DNA of 64,000 nucleotides, from NCBI GenBank assembly GCA_020444045.1, contig JAHLLS010000003.1:186001-250000 (forward strand). Direction: 5' to 3'. Shown piece by piece: positions 35,818-44,889 of this stretch. Every line of letters begins with the position of its first letter. Within the stretch, counting starts at the first letter, position 1. The DNA comes from Deltaproteobacteria bacterium. Its GTDB lineage: Bacteria > Desulfobacterota > Desulfobacteria > Desulfobacterales > UBA5852. Made by a program: the position numbers and the translations under genes. The notes beneath the pieces are model-generated. The model saw nothing but the letters and a program-made list of their open reading frames with translations. It was not told the origin of the DNA and searched no databases.

Positions 35818-36201
35818 TTATTTACCGGCCGGCACACGAATGGCGACCGCCGTAATGGAGCGGACATCGTTTTGCTGGTTGACGCCCACGCTGTACTGGG
35901 GCGTGTCCAGCTGGGTCGTGAATTTTTCCTCCAGAACGATGGCGTTGGCCCCGCGGGAGGCGGCTTCTTTCTGCATCAGACCCAGCAGTTCCGACCAGGG
36001 CGTGTTGAAATCGCCATCGGCTGAAACCCACCCGATTTCAAGATAGTCATTGTCATCCGGATAGGCTTTGAGAATTTTAACCGGCCCCTGATAGGGGGAT
36101 TGCGGATCTCCGGTGGCTGTAAAGCGCACGGTGGCGCAGCCGGCCATCAGGCTGGCGGCAATGAGCAGGGCAATGAGGGGGAGATGTTTAAGCAGTGGCA
36201 T
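35818..36201 (-). CDS. Lipoprotein of unknown function
   Basis: 127 residues from ATG at 36201, preceded by GGAGCG. Signal peptide with lipobox LMAGC (MPLLKHLPLIALLIAASLMAGC-type), then a small domain with DDNDYLEIGWVSADG and MQKEAASRGANAIVLEEKF. The pattern resembles a family of small periplasmic lipoproteins whose members are often annotated as YbjQ/DUF4156-like, but I am not certain. It is 38 bp upstream of the DUF362 gene and perhaps cotranscribed. Confidence 0.75.
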   Translation of the reverse strand: MPLLKHLPLIALLIAASLMAGCATVRFTATGDPQSPYQGPVKILKAYPDDNDYLEIGWVSADGDFNTPWSELLGLMQKEAASRGANAIVLEEKFTTQLDTPQYSVGVNQQNDVRSITAVAIRVPAGK

Positions 36202-36282
36202 GGGACGCTCCTTTCGCCTGGAACCAGGCGTCTGAATGGATGGTGGCCAAAGTACCGACAAGTTGCTGTCTTGGACGATTTT

Positions 36283-36368
36283 CGAGTTGACGGGTGCCCT
36301 AAAGCGAAACGCACCGGTATAACTGCTAAGTTTAATAAATTGATACGGTTTCCAGTTTCGTCAACTCG
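36283..36368. repeat. Perfect 10-bp inverted repeat spaced by 66 bp
   Basis: CGAGTTGACG (36283-36292) and CGTCAACTCG (36359-36368). The inner 66 bases also hold a weaker GAAAC/GTTTC pair. It is in a 380-bp intergenic gap (36202-36581) between divergent genes with no other gene. A structured RNA, an operator pair, or chance are possible. Confidence 0.4.
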
Positions 36369-36581
36369 GTCGGTATGGGCAGGCCTGTTGCCTTTCTGGG
36401 GATTTACCCGATGCGGTGTCTGGGATCGATCACGACAGGGGTGGCATAGGCGTTATGCTGCTGGGGGAGCAGGCACAGCAGATCGGGCCGTCAATGGTTT
36501 CCTTTTGACTTCCCCATACAATCATGGCACCGTCGGGTCAAGCCCAAACCGTTGGCGGAGCATAGCGCGCATGGAGACAGG

Positions 36582-37856
36582 ATGGTCAACAGCAGACGTT
36601 CAGGAAAAGAACAGCGTCCGATGAGAACCCAGGGGATTGGTCTCCATTTGCGTATCTTTCTGCCCTTCGCCTGCGGGTATTTCCTATCCTATCTCTACCG
36701 GACGGTCAATGCGGTGATGGCGCCCAACCTGGCCGCGGATCTCGGACTCGATCCTTCCGCCCTGGGCCTGTTGACATCGGCCTATTTCATTTCCTTTGCT
36801 TCGGCGCAGCTTCCGCTGGGTGTGTTGTTGGATCGTTTCGGTCCCCGACGGATCGAAGCGGTTTTGCTCCTCTTCGCCGCCAGCGGTGCGTTTTTGTTTG
36901 CCCGTGGGGCGTCCCTGGCAGAACTTGTGATCGGCAGAGCCTTAATCGGGTTTGGTGTGTCGGCCTGCCTGATGGCCGCGTTCAAGGCTTTCGTGGAGTG
37001 GTTTCCCCGCCGTCAATTACCCTTGATCAACGGCATCCAGATGGCGTCGGGTGGGCTCGGTGCCTTATCGGCCACGGCACCAGTGGAATATTTGCTGTCG
37101 GTGACGGACTGGCGAGGCGTATTCATCGGTCTGAGTCTGGTGACGTTGATTGTGGCATTACTGGTCTGGCTGGCTGTCCCGGACAAACCGGCCACGGTTC
37201 GTCCCGCCTCGCTAAAAGAACAGGGGCGCGGTGTCTGGCAGGTTTTCTCAAGCCCGGTATTTTGGCGGGCGGCTCCTTGGGCAACCCTCTCCCATGCGAC
37301 ATTTCTATCGCTCCAGAGCCTGTGGTCGGGTCCCTGGCTGAGAGATGTCGGCGGGCTTGACCGTGGACCAGTGGCCACGGTTCTGTTTTGGACAGCGGGT
37401 GCCATGGTGATCGGGTACGTCTTCATGGGCATCCTGGCCGAGCGGTTGAGTCGGGTCGGAATCCGTCCGATGACCGTGGCCGGCATTGGCATGATGCTGT
37501 TTATGCTTTGTCAGGCCCTGATGATTCTGGGCTGGCGCCTGCCGCCGATGCTGCTCTGGATGGTGTTTGGCTTTTCCGGGACCAGCGGTATTCTGGTGTA
37601 CGCGGACTTGTCCCAACGCTTCCCGGCGGATCTGGCCGGACGGGTCAACACGGGCCTGAACCTGTTGGTATTCGTGGCGGCCTTTGCCGCCCAGTGGGGC
37701 GTGGGGGCGGTGATCGATCTCTGGCCCAACACCCTGACCGGTTACGCCCCCGAGGGCTATCGGGCCGGCTTCGGTCTCCTGTTGTCGCTGCAGGTGATCG
37801 CCGTATTGTGGTTTGCCGGCATGCACTGGAAAATGAAGGCCGACAGCCGGGCATGA
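36582..37856 (+). CDS. MFS transporter
   Basis: 424 residues from ATG at 36582, with GGAG five bases upstream; ATG at 36621 (MRTQGIGLHLRIFLPF) is the alternative. About twelve membrane segments. The MFS loop 2-3 signature GVLLDRFGPRR and a repeated GILAERLSRVG in the second half are clear. The substrate is unknown. It ends one base from the convergent rhodanese gene. Confidence 0.8.
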   Translation: MVNSRRSGKEQRPMRTQGIGLHLRIFLPFACGYFLSYLYRTVNAVMAPNLAADLGLDPSALGLLTSAYFISFASAQLPLGVLLDRFGPRRIEAVLLLFAASGAFLFARGASLAELVIGRALIGFGVSACLMAAFKAFVEWFPRRQLPLINGIQMASGGLGALSATAPVEYLLSVTDWRGVFIGLSLVTLIVALLVWLAVPDKPATVRPASLKEQGRGVWQVFSSPVFWRAAPWATLSHATFLSLQSLWSGPWLRDVGGLDRGPVATVLFWTAGAMVIGYVFMGILAERLSRVGIRPMTVAGIGMMLFMLCQALMILGWRLPPMLLWMVFGFSGTSGILVYADLSQRFPADLAGRVNTGLNLLVFVAAFAAQWGVGAVIDLWPNTLTGYAPEGYRAGFGLLLSLQVIAVLWFAGMHWKMKADSRA

Positions 37857-37857
37857 A

Positions 37858-38562
37858 TCACCGATCAGCTTGTTTAACCACCGCATACTTCCGTTGGTGC
37901 CAATCCACGATCCCGTAGCGCATGTTGGCAATACGCATAAACCCCTGATCGATCAGGATCTTGGATGCCACCGTGCTGCGATTGCCGGTGGCGCAATAGA
38001 TGAGGATGTCCTTTTGGCGATAAGCGGACAGTTCGCCGATGCGGCGCTGGAGTTCCTGCACCGGTATCAGCACCGCATTGGGCAGATGACCTCGCTTGAA
38101 TTCACCTGGCGTGCGGACATCCAGGATGAGTGGGTCCATCCGGGCGATGAAATCGGCGGCCTGGGCGGCCGTCATCTCCCGGTAGTTGGCCGGGCGGAAA
38201 TCCACCACCTGCAGCACGCCTCGCCGGTTTCCGAGGGTCAAGGCAAAGCGGCCGCTTTGTTTCATTTTAAAATAGGGGGCGGCCGCCTCATCTCCTGTCA
38301 ACGACTGCTGGATGCCGAGGTCGGGAACGGTCAGAATAAAGGGTCCGCCGGATGCCGGCAATTCAAATTTGATGTAGTCGCCGCGGTAGACGATCCAATG
38401 CAAAGGCGTATCGGTCTCCACAACGCTCAGAATTCTGAACCCGTCAACGAGCCGCCCGGAAACCGGCGGTTCTCCGGCCAAAAGGGCTGACGCTGTGGTC
38501 ATCACCACTGCCAGCGCTACGGTGGCGACGACAAACCTTTTTATTCTATGGGGTTTGTTCAT
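37858..38562 (-). CDS. Exported cupredoxin-like / rhodanese fusion
   Basis: 234 residues from ATG at 38562. A signal peptide (about residues 8-29) is followed by a domain (about 36-122: LHWIVYRGDYIKFELP, TVPDLGIQQSL, FALTLGNRRG) whose strand pattern resembles a cupredoxin fold, though the copper ligands cannot be confirmed. Residues 128-234 are a rhodanese with active-site C190 in CATGNRS and the LDVRTPGEFKRGHLPNA signature. It should act on sulfane sulfur in the periplasm. A longer start (38685) would precede the signal. Confidence 0.75.
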   Translation of the reverse strand: MNKPHRIKRFVVATVALAVVMTTASALLAGEPPVSGRLVDGFRILSVVETDTPLHWIVYRGDYIKFELPASGGPFILTVPDLGIQQSLTGDEAAAPYFKMKQSGRFALTLGNRRGVLQVVDFRPANYREMTAAQAADFIARMDPLILDVRTPGEFKRGHLPNAVLIPVQELQRRIGELSAYRQKDILIYCATGNRSTVASKILIDQGFMRIANMRYGIVDWHQRKYAVVKQADR

Positions 38563-38633
38563 GGTTCTTTGCCTGGTTTCCTGCATCGGTTCAGGCAAAG
38601 TTAAGGCGCTGGGGGAGAAGGTCAAGCCTTCAG

Positions 38634-40145
38634 CTACGAGGCCATGGCGATACCGGTAGGCGCAGAATGGAAGATGCGGCAGCAATTGCGGCCGGTGGAT
38701 TTGGCCTGGTAGAGCGCCTTGTCAGCCTGGTCGATCAGTTCTTCCCGGCTGATGGCATCATCGGGATACATGGTGGCAATGCCCAAACTCATGGTAATGT
38801 GGAAGGTCTGACCCCCGAACTGGATTGGCACATCACTCAGGGTTTCACGTACCCTGTCCGCCACAACCAGGGCGTCGTCCGGCTGCGTATTGAACAAAAC
38901 CATGGCAAATTCTTCACCGCCGTAGCGGGCGATACAATCCGTTTCCCTCAGGCTGGTTTTCAGGTGTTCGGCAACTGCTTTCAATGCCTGATCGCCTGCC
39001 AGGTGGCCATAGGTGTCGTTGACCGCCTTGAAGCAATCGATGTCGGCCATGATAACCGTCAGCGGCGTGTTGCCGCGCTGTGATCGGGCTATTTCGCGCC
39101 CCAGGGTTTCATAAAAAAACTGGTAATTCATCAACTGGGTCAAACCGTCGTGGGTGGCCTGGCGCCGCAATTGTTGAATCTGCTGCTGTTGTTCCAGCAG
39201 CTGATCGATGAAATTACTGGACACATGAATCAATTCGGCCCGTGCACGGTCGACAATCTCAAGGTAGTCGGCCTCATTTTTCAGGGTGAGCTCAAAAAAT
39301 GGGAAGATTTGCCGGGTCTGGTCGAGAATACGAGTGCCTACCTGATCGACATCAAGTGATTGGTCAAATCCGTATTCCCGTGAAAAATGGTCGATCAGGC
39401 CCAGATTGGGGTTCTGTTGGTCGCCCAGGAACAACTCCATATAGAGTGTCGCCAGGTGCAGAATGCGGCTCATTTTTAGCGCTTCTGCATCCGAAGTTTC
39501 CAATTTTTTAGGATCGTGGTGGCAGGAAACGGGCAGGCAGAAATTTGCCGGGAGTCCCCATGAGCCCAGAAGATATCGCCCCACGGCCATATGATCGAAT
39601 CCTAGGATCTGGCATTCGGCATCCTGCCGGGGACAGGCGTCCCGCGCTGTTTCACCAACGATGAGACCATATTGGTCCGGCATACAGCGGGCCAGGGTCA
39701 GCATTCCCATATCGTGCAACAGGCCGATGAAAAAGGCATCTTCGGACACTTTAGGCGCTACTTCTTGGGCAATTAAACGCGCGGACACCGCTGCCGTGAG
39801 GGAGCTTTTCCAGAATTGCGGGTAATCGAATTGTTCATCTTCCTTGCCGCGCGTCTGTTTGATCAAGGCAAAACTGAGTGCCAGGTTTTTTACGGTATTG
39901 AGACCGAGCATGTTGACCGCATGGAATACAGACGTCACCTTGCGGGGCAGGGCGTAAAGCGATGAATTGATGAGACGCAGGACTTCGGCACTGAGGGGCG
40001 GGTCGGTGGCCAGGATCTCGCCGATTTCTTTCAGGTCCGGGCGTTCTTTCTGGACCGCCTCCAGGATCTTGAGAGCAATGCCGGGCAGGGTCGGCAATTT
40101 GTCGTTATGGCCTAAAATGTGGTCCAGGACAGTGTTGTCGATCAT
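38634..40145 (-). CDS. HDOD-GGDEF signalling protein (probable diguanylate cyclase)
   Basis: 503 residues. An HDOD domain fills residues ~15-215, followed by a coiled linker (ELIHVSSNFIDQLLEQQQQIQQLRR) and a GGDEF domain (~345-485). The active site reads GGEEF, and the I-site RETD lies five residues before it, so cyclic-di-GMP synthesis with feedback control is expected. The HDOD domain commonly binds regulators in two-component or c-di-GMP contexts. It is soluble and has no TM helix. It lies 70 bp upstream of the rhodanese gene on the same strand. Confidence 0.92.
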   Translation of the reverse strand: MIDNTVLDHILGHNDKLPTLPGIALKILEAVQKERPDLKEIGEILATDPPLSAEVLRLINSSLYALPRKVTSVFHAVNMLGLNTVKNLALSFALIKQTRGKEDEQFDYPQFWKSSLTAAVSARLIAQEVAPKVSEDAFFIGLLHDMGMLTLARCMPDQYGLIVGETARDACPRQDAECQILGFDHMAVGRYLLGSWGLPANFCLPVSCHHDPKKLETSDAEALKMSRILHLATLYMELFLGDQQNPNLGLIDHFSREYGFDQSLDVDQVGTRILDQTRQIFPFFELTLKNEADYLEIVDRARAELIHVSSNFIDQLLEQQQQIQQLRRQATHDGLTQLMNYQFFYETLGREIARSQRGNTPLTVIMADIDCFKAVNDTYGHLAGDQALKAVAEHLKTSLRETDCIARYGGEEFAMVLFNTQPDDALVVADRVRETLSDVPIQFGGQTFHITMSLGIATMYPDDAISREELIDQADKALYQAKSTGRNCCRIFHSAPTGIAMAS

Positions 40146-40425
40146 CGCGCATTCCTGTTTACATTGGTTCGTTGGGCCTTATGACCTGACCCGGAAAGGG
40201 CTGGTCTTCATAACGGGGCTATCGTTGATCGATCCGCCGTGTGCCCTCTCGATTGTTAAATCGGAAAAATTGGCTAAAACTTTAGAACTTTATCCGTCGG
40301 GTAGGTTTTGTATAAAGATTCCAGGCTTTCGCGATGTCTTTTTTTGATGGAGGGAGTATGGGCAACGCGTTGTCCTTTGCATTCGGATGGGCGAACACCC
40401 GGGGACAGGTTCAGATCAAAAAGGA
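40146..40425. other. Intergenic stretch
   Basis: Between the HDOD gene start and the terminator below. A minus frame across 40274-40495 has one protein-like end (RHRESLESLYKTYPTDKVLKF) but no credible start or family; otherwise nothing is seen. Confidence 0.35.
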
Positions 40426-40455
40426 ACACCAGGGTGGCCGAAACCACCCTGGTGT
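40426..40455 (-). terminator. Rho-independent terminator after the nitroreductase gene
   Basis: A perfect 12-bp stem ACACCAGGGTGG / CCACCCTGGTGT with a 6-base loop; on the minus strand it is followed by CCTTTTTGAT. It lies about 110 bp past the nitroreductase stop and should end the YchJ-nitroreductase transcript. Confidence 0.8.
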
Positions 40456-40563
40456 GACTAAGGAAGTTATGAAGATTAAGCCGGACACGCTGCACGACGT
40501 TGCCGTCGGGCGTCGTTTCCGGCAGTGCCCTTAAAATGCTTATCGGCTCCGTAATGTGGAACT

Positions 40564-41106
40564 TTAGCGGAAGCGATAGGGCGTACCGAAACCGTTGCGA
40601 TGGACCCGCTCGAACAGAAGGGTATCCCGGGCATGGCCGGCTTTGGGTTGGGCCGGGTAGCCAATGGCGATCATGGCCTCCACCGCCAGTCGATCGGGCA
40701 GGTCGAGGTGCCGGGCAATATCATCCCGGGCCGGGCACCCGCTGGCATGGTCCCGCTTGCGGACCTGAATCCAGCAGCTTCCCAGATCGAGGGAAACGGC
40801 CATCAGTTGGATGAAGGTTACGGCGATGGCACAATCTTCAACCCATACATCACATCGCGCCGGATCGGCGCAGACCACGATGCCCAAGGGGGCTTGTCCC
40901 AGAAAACCGGCGCCATGGGGTTTGCACATGGCCAGCTTCGCCAGCAGGGAAGGATCGTCGACCACAACAAATTCCCACGGGTTTAAACTGCGGGAGGAGG
41001 GTGCCCGCAGGGCGGCTTCCATAAGTTTGTCGACTTTTTCCGGTTCTACCGGTTGGTCCCTGAAGCGGCGGATACTGCGTCGTTTTCGAATCAGGTCGTC
41101 AAACAT
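40564..41106 (-). CDS. Nitroreductase-family FMN oxidoreductase
   Basis: 180 residues from ATG at 41106 (MFDDLIRKRRSIRRFRDQPV). Motifs of the NfsB/NAD(P)H nitroreductase fold: RRSIRRF, ALRAPSSRSLNPWEFVV, GIVVCADP and late IGYPAQPK. It binds FMN and reduces nitro, quinone or related compounds; the substrate is unknown. The reading to 41382 adds 92 unlike residues and is rejected. YchJ is 52 bp upstream on the same strand. Confidence 0.88.
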   Translation of the reverse strand: MFDDLIRKRRSIRRFRDQPVEPEKVDKLMEAALRAPSSRSLNPWEFVVVDDPSLLAKLAMCKPHGAGFLGQAPLGIVVCADPARCDVWVEDCAIAVTFIQLMAVSLDLGSCWIQVRKRDHASGCPARDDIARHLDLPDRLAVEAMIAIGYPAQPKAGHARDTLLFERVHRNGFGTPYRFR

Positions 41107-41158
41107 GTTTCCACTCCATGCGCTTACGGTCGGATATTCGGTGCGGTGTGCCGGAAGA

Positions 41159-41647
41159 TCAGGCCCCACAGCACTTTTTATATTTTCGCCCGCTGCCGCA
41201 AGGGCAGGGGTCATTGCGGCCCACCTTGGGGCTTGTCCGAACCACGGTTTTCGGCGTTGGAGCCTGTCCGTCATAAAAATACCAGAGGCCTTCCTGCCGC
41301 CGAAATTGAGCGATCTCGTGATGGCGGTTGCGGCGTTCTTTTTCAACATACTCGGCCACGAATTCGACCGTACCGGTATCATCCTCGGCTCCGCCCTTTT
41401 CGGTTTTCAGGATCGTCAGGCCGCGCCATTCGCTATTGCGGGCCCATCGTCGGATGCCGCCCTCGGTGTACTGGTCCCGCTGGTCGGGGTGGGTGGTGTC
41501 CAAGATAAAGTTTACCGCTTCTTTGACATAGGCACTGTAGCGCGCCCGCATCAGGGCTTCGGCGGTTTCAGCGGTCTGGCTTCCCGAGATCAACGGTTCG
41601 CAGCACGCGCTATAGTCTTTTTCGGATCCACAGGGGCACAGGGTCAT
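41159..41647 (-). CDS. ychJ: YchJ family protein with SEC-C motifs
   Basis: 162 residues, usual YchJ length. It has the family's N-terminal [13 protein letters not shown] and a C-terminal SEC-C zinc motif ([17 protein letters not shown]). The central domain is NTF2-like ([20 protein letters not shown]). Function is unknown; SEC-C motifs bind zinc. It is cotranscribed with the nitroreductase gene. Confidence 0.93.
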   Translation of the reverse strand: MTLCPCGSEKDYSACCEPLISGSQTAETAEALMRARYSAYVKEAVNFILDTTHPDQRDQYTEGGIRRWARNSEWRGLTILKTEKGGAEDDTGTVEFVAEYVEKERRNRHHEIAQFRRQEGLWYFYDGQAPTPKTVVRTSPKVGRNDPCPCGSGRKYKKCCGA

Positions 41648-41816
41648 TTCAATTCTCCTTCATGAGCATCAACAGAAGAACGGCACGATCGGCCGGTCGC
41701 TTTTTGACGGTCGGCAATCGGTTGACCATCGGGAAAATAGACGGCTATAGAGGGCCGGGGAGGGTTCGTCAAGCGTAAAAAACGTCAGCCCGCAGTGCTT
41801 CGCCGCGCACAGACCG

Positions 41817-43322
41817 TCAGGGTGACGTTGTGCGGGTTTCCCGGGCGGCCTCTTCCGGATCGATTCGCCATGTGACCAGAGGCGATAGGACATAGAGGAA
41901 CATATACCCAAAGCATACTAAGCCGAAATAGGGGGTTACGACGGTCATCAGAAGCGCAAGGCTAACGCGCGTCATCCACGGATTACGGCTCATGAAGCGG
42001 CCTATATGCAGATAGCGGATGAAATAACAGTTCATCAGGACCGCCGTAACGATCATCAGACCAAAGGAAAAATACCCCCAGAAGGGAACCCATCGGGACG
42101 TTTCATTGACGGCCTGGCTGAAAGCGATCAAAGGCGCCAGCACCAGCATGGCGCCGGCCGGTGTCGGCAAGCCTTTAAAAAAACCGGGAATGGGCGCCTT
42201 GTCGATGGTGAAGTAAATCAGGCGGCCCAGCCCTAATCCGACATAGAGCAAGGCCACCAGGCCCACTGGCAGGTGGCTAAAGTGTTCCGGCGCAATGTCG
42301 TGCAGGCAGATATAAAAAATCCATCCCGGTACGATGCAGAAGCTGACCGCATCCGCAAAATCATCCATGAGATTGCCGAGATTGATCTTGCGTTGACCCA
42401 TTTCTTCCGGCAGCGGTTCGGTGAGACCCAGGCGGCGCGCCAGGGCGCCGTCAAGCTTGTCAAAGGTGGCCGCCCCGATAATCATCAGATAGGATTCCCG
42501 GATCTGGCCCTGGTAGGCGAAGAAAACAGCAATCAACCCCATCATGGCGTTCATGACCGTCAGGGCATTGGGGAAGATGGCCAGAATCCGGCGACGCAGG
42601 ACAGCATCCCCAAGGCATAATTCATCCAGACAGAGGGTACCGTATTTACGGCAATAACCGGCGATGGACCCTAAATTGATGATCAGGAACAGAATTTCAA
42701 TAAAAAAGAGCCCCTGCAGGGGGAAATTGGCCAGCCACGTAATCTTGAAATACAGCCAGGAAGGCGGCCCCTCGGGGATATAAAACGCATAGGCGTAGAG
42801 CAGGGCACTGACCGGGGCGGCCACGATGGTTCGCAGGCGGTTGTATTCACTGAGCGCGGGTTCGGAGCCTTGCCGGATGGCGAAGCCTCGCATGAAAGCT
42901 GCAAAATTATCCCGGATCAGCACGGTCACGCACAGCAGCAGGACAAAAACAGCATGGAGCAATTGACCTTTGGTGTGGTCCGGCGTAATGACCAGGAGGC
43001 GCCACATCATGCCGACGGCAATGACTGGAAAAATAATGGAATAGACCAGTTTGTCCATCAAGCGATCAGCCAGATGGGCCAGGGGCGCATCGGGACGGAA
43101 ACGGGCGGCAAACCAGCCGTCCACGAGGTCGAAGGTCATGGACAGGACCAGCAGACTGACACCCAGGGTATACACCCGCGGGTCTTGCAGCCACATGACC
43201 GCCAGGGCGCAGATCATGCCGCCAAAGACCAATCCCGGACGGCTGTAGACGAGAAGGGCGGCGACTTTTCGCGGAAGCGGACGGTCTTTGGGTGTCTGTG
43301 TGGAATCGTCTGTTTGTGTCAT
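41817..43322 (-). CDS. Tandem CDP-alcohol phosphatidyltransferase (two domains in one chain)
   Basis: 501 residues, about twice the size of one family member. Domain one (to ~225) has FDLVDGWFAARF...ADRLMDKL: all four motif aspartates (D65, D68, D86, D90) remain, but the second motif glycine is A82 and the AR spacing is altered. Domain two has FDKLDGALARR..GNLMDDFAD, the canonical motif with a longer insertion between AR and G. It also has a PssA-like start (FPNALTVMNAMMGLIAV). It should transfer CDP-activated lipid to an alcohol; the alcohol is unknown. About twelve membrane helices. ATG at 43322 is used. Confidence 0.85.
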   Translation of the reverse strand: MTQTDDSTQTPKDRPLPRKVAALLVYSRPGLVFGGMICALAVMWLQDPRVYTLGVSLLVLSMTFDLVDGWFAARFRPDAPLAHLADRLMDKLVYSIIFPVIAVGMMWRLLVITPDHTKGQLLHAVFVLLLCVTVLIRDNFAAFMRGFAIRQGSEPALSEYNRLRTIVAAPVSALLYAYAFYIPEGPPSWLYFKITWLANFPLQGLFFIEILFLIINLGSIAGYCRKYGTLCLDELCLGDAVLRRRILAIFPNALTVMNAMMGLIAVFFAYQGQIRESYLMIIGAATFDKLDGALARRLGLTEPLPEEMGQRKINLGNLMDDFADAVSFCIVPGWIFYICLHDIAPEHFSHLPVGLVALLYVGLGLGRLIYFTIDKAPIPGFFKGLPTPAGAMLVLAPLIAFSQAVNETSRWVPFWGYFSFGLMIVTAVLMNCYFIRYLHIGRFMSRNPWMTRVSLALLMTVVTPYFGLVCFGYMFLYVLSPLVTWRIDPEEAARETRTTSP

Positions 43323-43462
43323 AGGCTTTCAGGCAGTCGGTGCGTGATAAGAAACTGGGCGATATTAGAAGAAAGCCCTGGGGGTGTCAAGCCGGGACCG
43401 GGCCGCGTCCATTCAAAATAATGAAACGCCTTATAGGAAAAGGATTGCAGGCGATTTAAATC

Positions 43463-44797
43463 ATGTCTTTCGGGGTTTTTGACCATTCAGCCGCCTCGAT
43501 GCTGGAGGCGGTGATTCAGCATCAGAAGCAGGGCGAACCGTTCGGTGTGTATGCCGCCTGTACGGCGAACGCCTATGCGATTCGGGCGGTTTTGCAGCAG
43601 GCGTTCCGCGATGGCACGGGGGCGCTCATTGAATCCACCGCCAGTCAGGTGAATCTGTCCGGCGGTTATACGGGGCTCACCCCCCACCTTTTCCGGCGCC
43701 AGGTGCTTCAGATGGCGATGCAGATCGGTCTGCCACTCGACAGAATCATTATCGGGGGGGATCATATCGGCCCGCATCCCTGGCGCCATGCGTCCGCCGA
43801 CCATGCGTTGCAGCAGGCATCGGCACTGGCATCGGCCTGTGTGCTGGCTGGCTACCGGAAGATGCATCTGGACACCACCACGCCCTGCGGCAACGAAGCC
43901 CGGCAGTCGGACGGCAGCCTGCCCCTTGAATTGATCAGCCGCCGGGCCGCTGATTTGTGCCGGGTGGCGGAACGAACAGCCAGGCAGGCAGGTCTTTCGC
44001 CACCCTATTACGTCATTGGTTCGGACGTCCCGCCGCCCGGAGGTGGGGACATGGCTGAAAAAACCGTTCCGGTGACGGATGTGGAACAAATCGAGGAAAC
44101 CGTGTCGGCCTGCCGGCGCGCCTTTGAAGACCGGGGGCTGTCGAATGCCTGGCAGCGGGTCGTGGCCCTCGTGGTCCAGACTGGAGTGGAGTTCACGCCG
44201 CGCATGGTGCACCCGTATGCATCCGATCGGATGCAGCCCCTGGTGGCCTATATCCGACAGACGGACCATCTGGTCTTTGAAGCCCACTCCACGGATTTTC
44301 AGACGCCGGCAGCACTGGCGCGCATGGTGGCGGATCATTTCGGAATCCTCAAAGTCGGCCCCGCGCTGACCTATGCCATGCGGGAGGCCTTTTTCGCCCT
44401 GGCGGAGATTGAAAAAGACGCTTTCGAAGGTCGTAAAAGCGTCGCTGGCGCTTATCTGCCGGCAATCATGGAAGATGTGATGGTATCCGATCCAGGATCC
44501 TGGCAGCACTATTACCGGGGATCGGAAGAGGAACTGGCGTATTTGCGGCGGCACGCCTATTCCGACCGGATCCGGTATTACTGGAGCCGGCCCGAGGCGC
44601 AGGCGGCCCTGAAACACCTCTTCGCCACCTTGCGTCAGACGCCGCCCCCGCTGTCCCTTGTCCTGCAGCACCTGCCGGAAGCCGGACAGAAAATTCGCGA
44701 CGGACGCCTTGCCAACGACCCGGAGCAGATCGTGCTGGACCGGATTGGGGCGGTTGCGAATCGCTATGCGCGGGCCTGCAATCCGGTGCTGGCGTAA
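43463..44797 (+). CDS. Tagatose-bisphosphate aldolase non-catalytic subunit-like protein (KbaZ/GatZ family)
   Basis: 444 residues, GatZ/KbaZ length. The KbaZ/GatZ family is recognised by GALIESTASQVNLSGGYTG, GGDHIGPHPW, KMHLDTTTPC and FEAHSTDFQT, a TIM-barrel fold with a metal site. In enterobacteria this subunit stabilises the catalytic GatY/KbaY. No GatY, kinase or transporter gene is adjacent, so the role here is unclear. It is divergent from the CDP-alcohol enzyme gene and converges with the nucleoside hydrolase gene. Confidence 0.85.
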   Translation: MSFGVFDHSAASMLEAVIQHQKQGEPFGVYAACTANAYAIRAVLQQAFRDGTGALIESTASQVNLSGGYTGLTPHLFRRQVLQMAMQIGLPLDRIIIGGDHIGPHPWRHASADHALQQASALASACVLAGYRKMHLDTTTPCGNEARQSDGSLPLELISRRAADLCRVAERTARQAGLSPPYYVIGSDVPPPGGGDMAEKTVPVTDVEQIEETVSACRRAFEDRGLSNAWQRVVALVVQTGVEFTPRMVHPYASDRMQPLVAYIRQTDHLVFEAHSTDFQTPAALARMVADHFGILKVGPALTYAMREAFFALAEIEKDAFEGRKSVAGAYLPAIMEDVMVSDPGSWQHYYRGSEEELAYLRRHAYSDRIRYYWSRPEAQAALKHLFATLRQTPPPLSLVLQHLPEAGQKIRDGRLANDPEQIVLDRIGAVANRYARACNPVLA

Positions 44798-44889
44798 TAT
44801 TCAGTCGGCGCCCGATATGTCGGTGTGGTTCGGGAGGCATCGAACGTATATACCTTCAAAAACCGATTTAAAGCCCCCTTCATACAGCC

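Noticed and set aside
36100..36624. 174-codon plus frame
   Set aside because: It overlaps the lipoprotein gene antisense and the MFS start in another frame; composition is not protein-like.
40274..40495. 73-codon minus frame
   Set aside because: Only its last 20 residues look protein-like, and it crosses the nitroreductase terminator hairpin.
43487..44671. 394-codon minus frame
   Set aside because: Antisense to the KbaZ-like gene; no fold or family.
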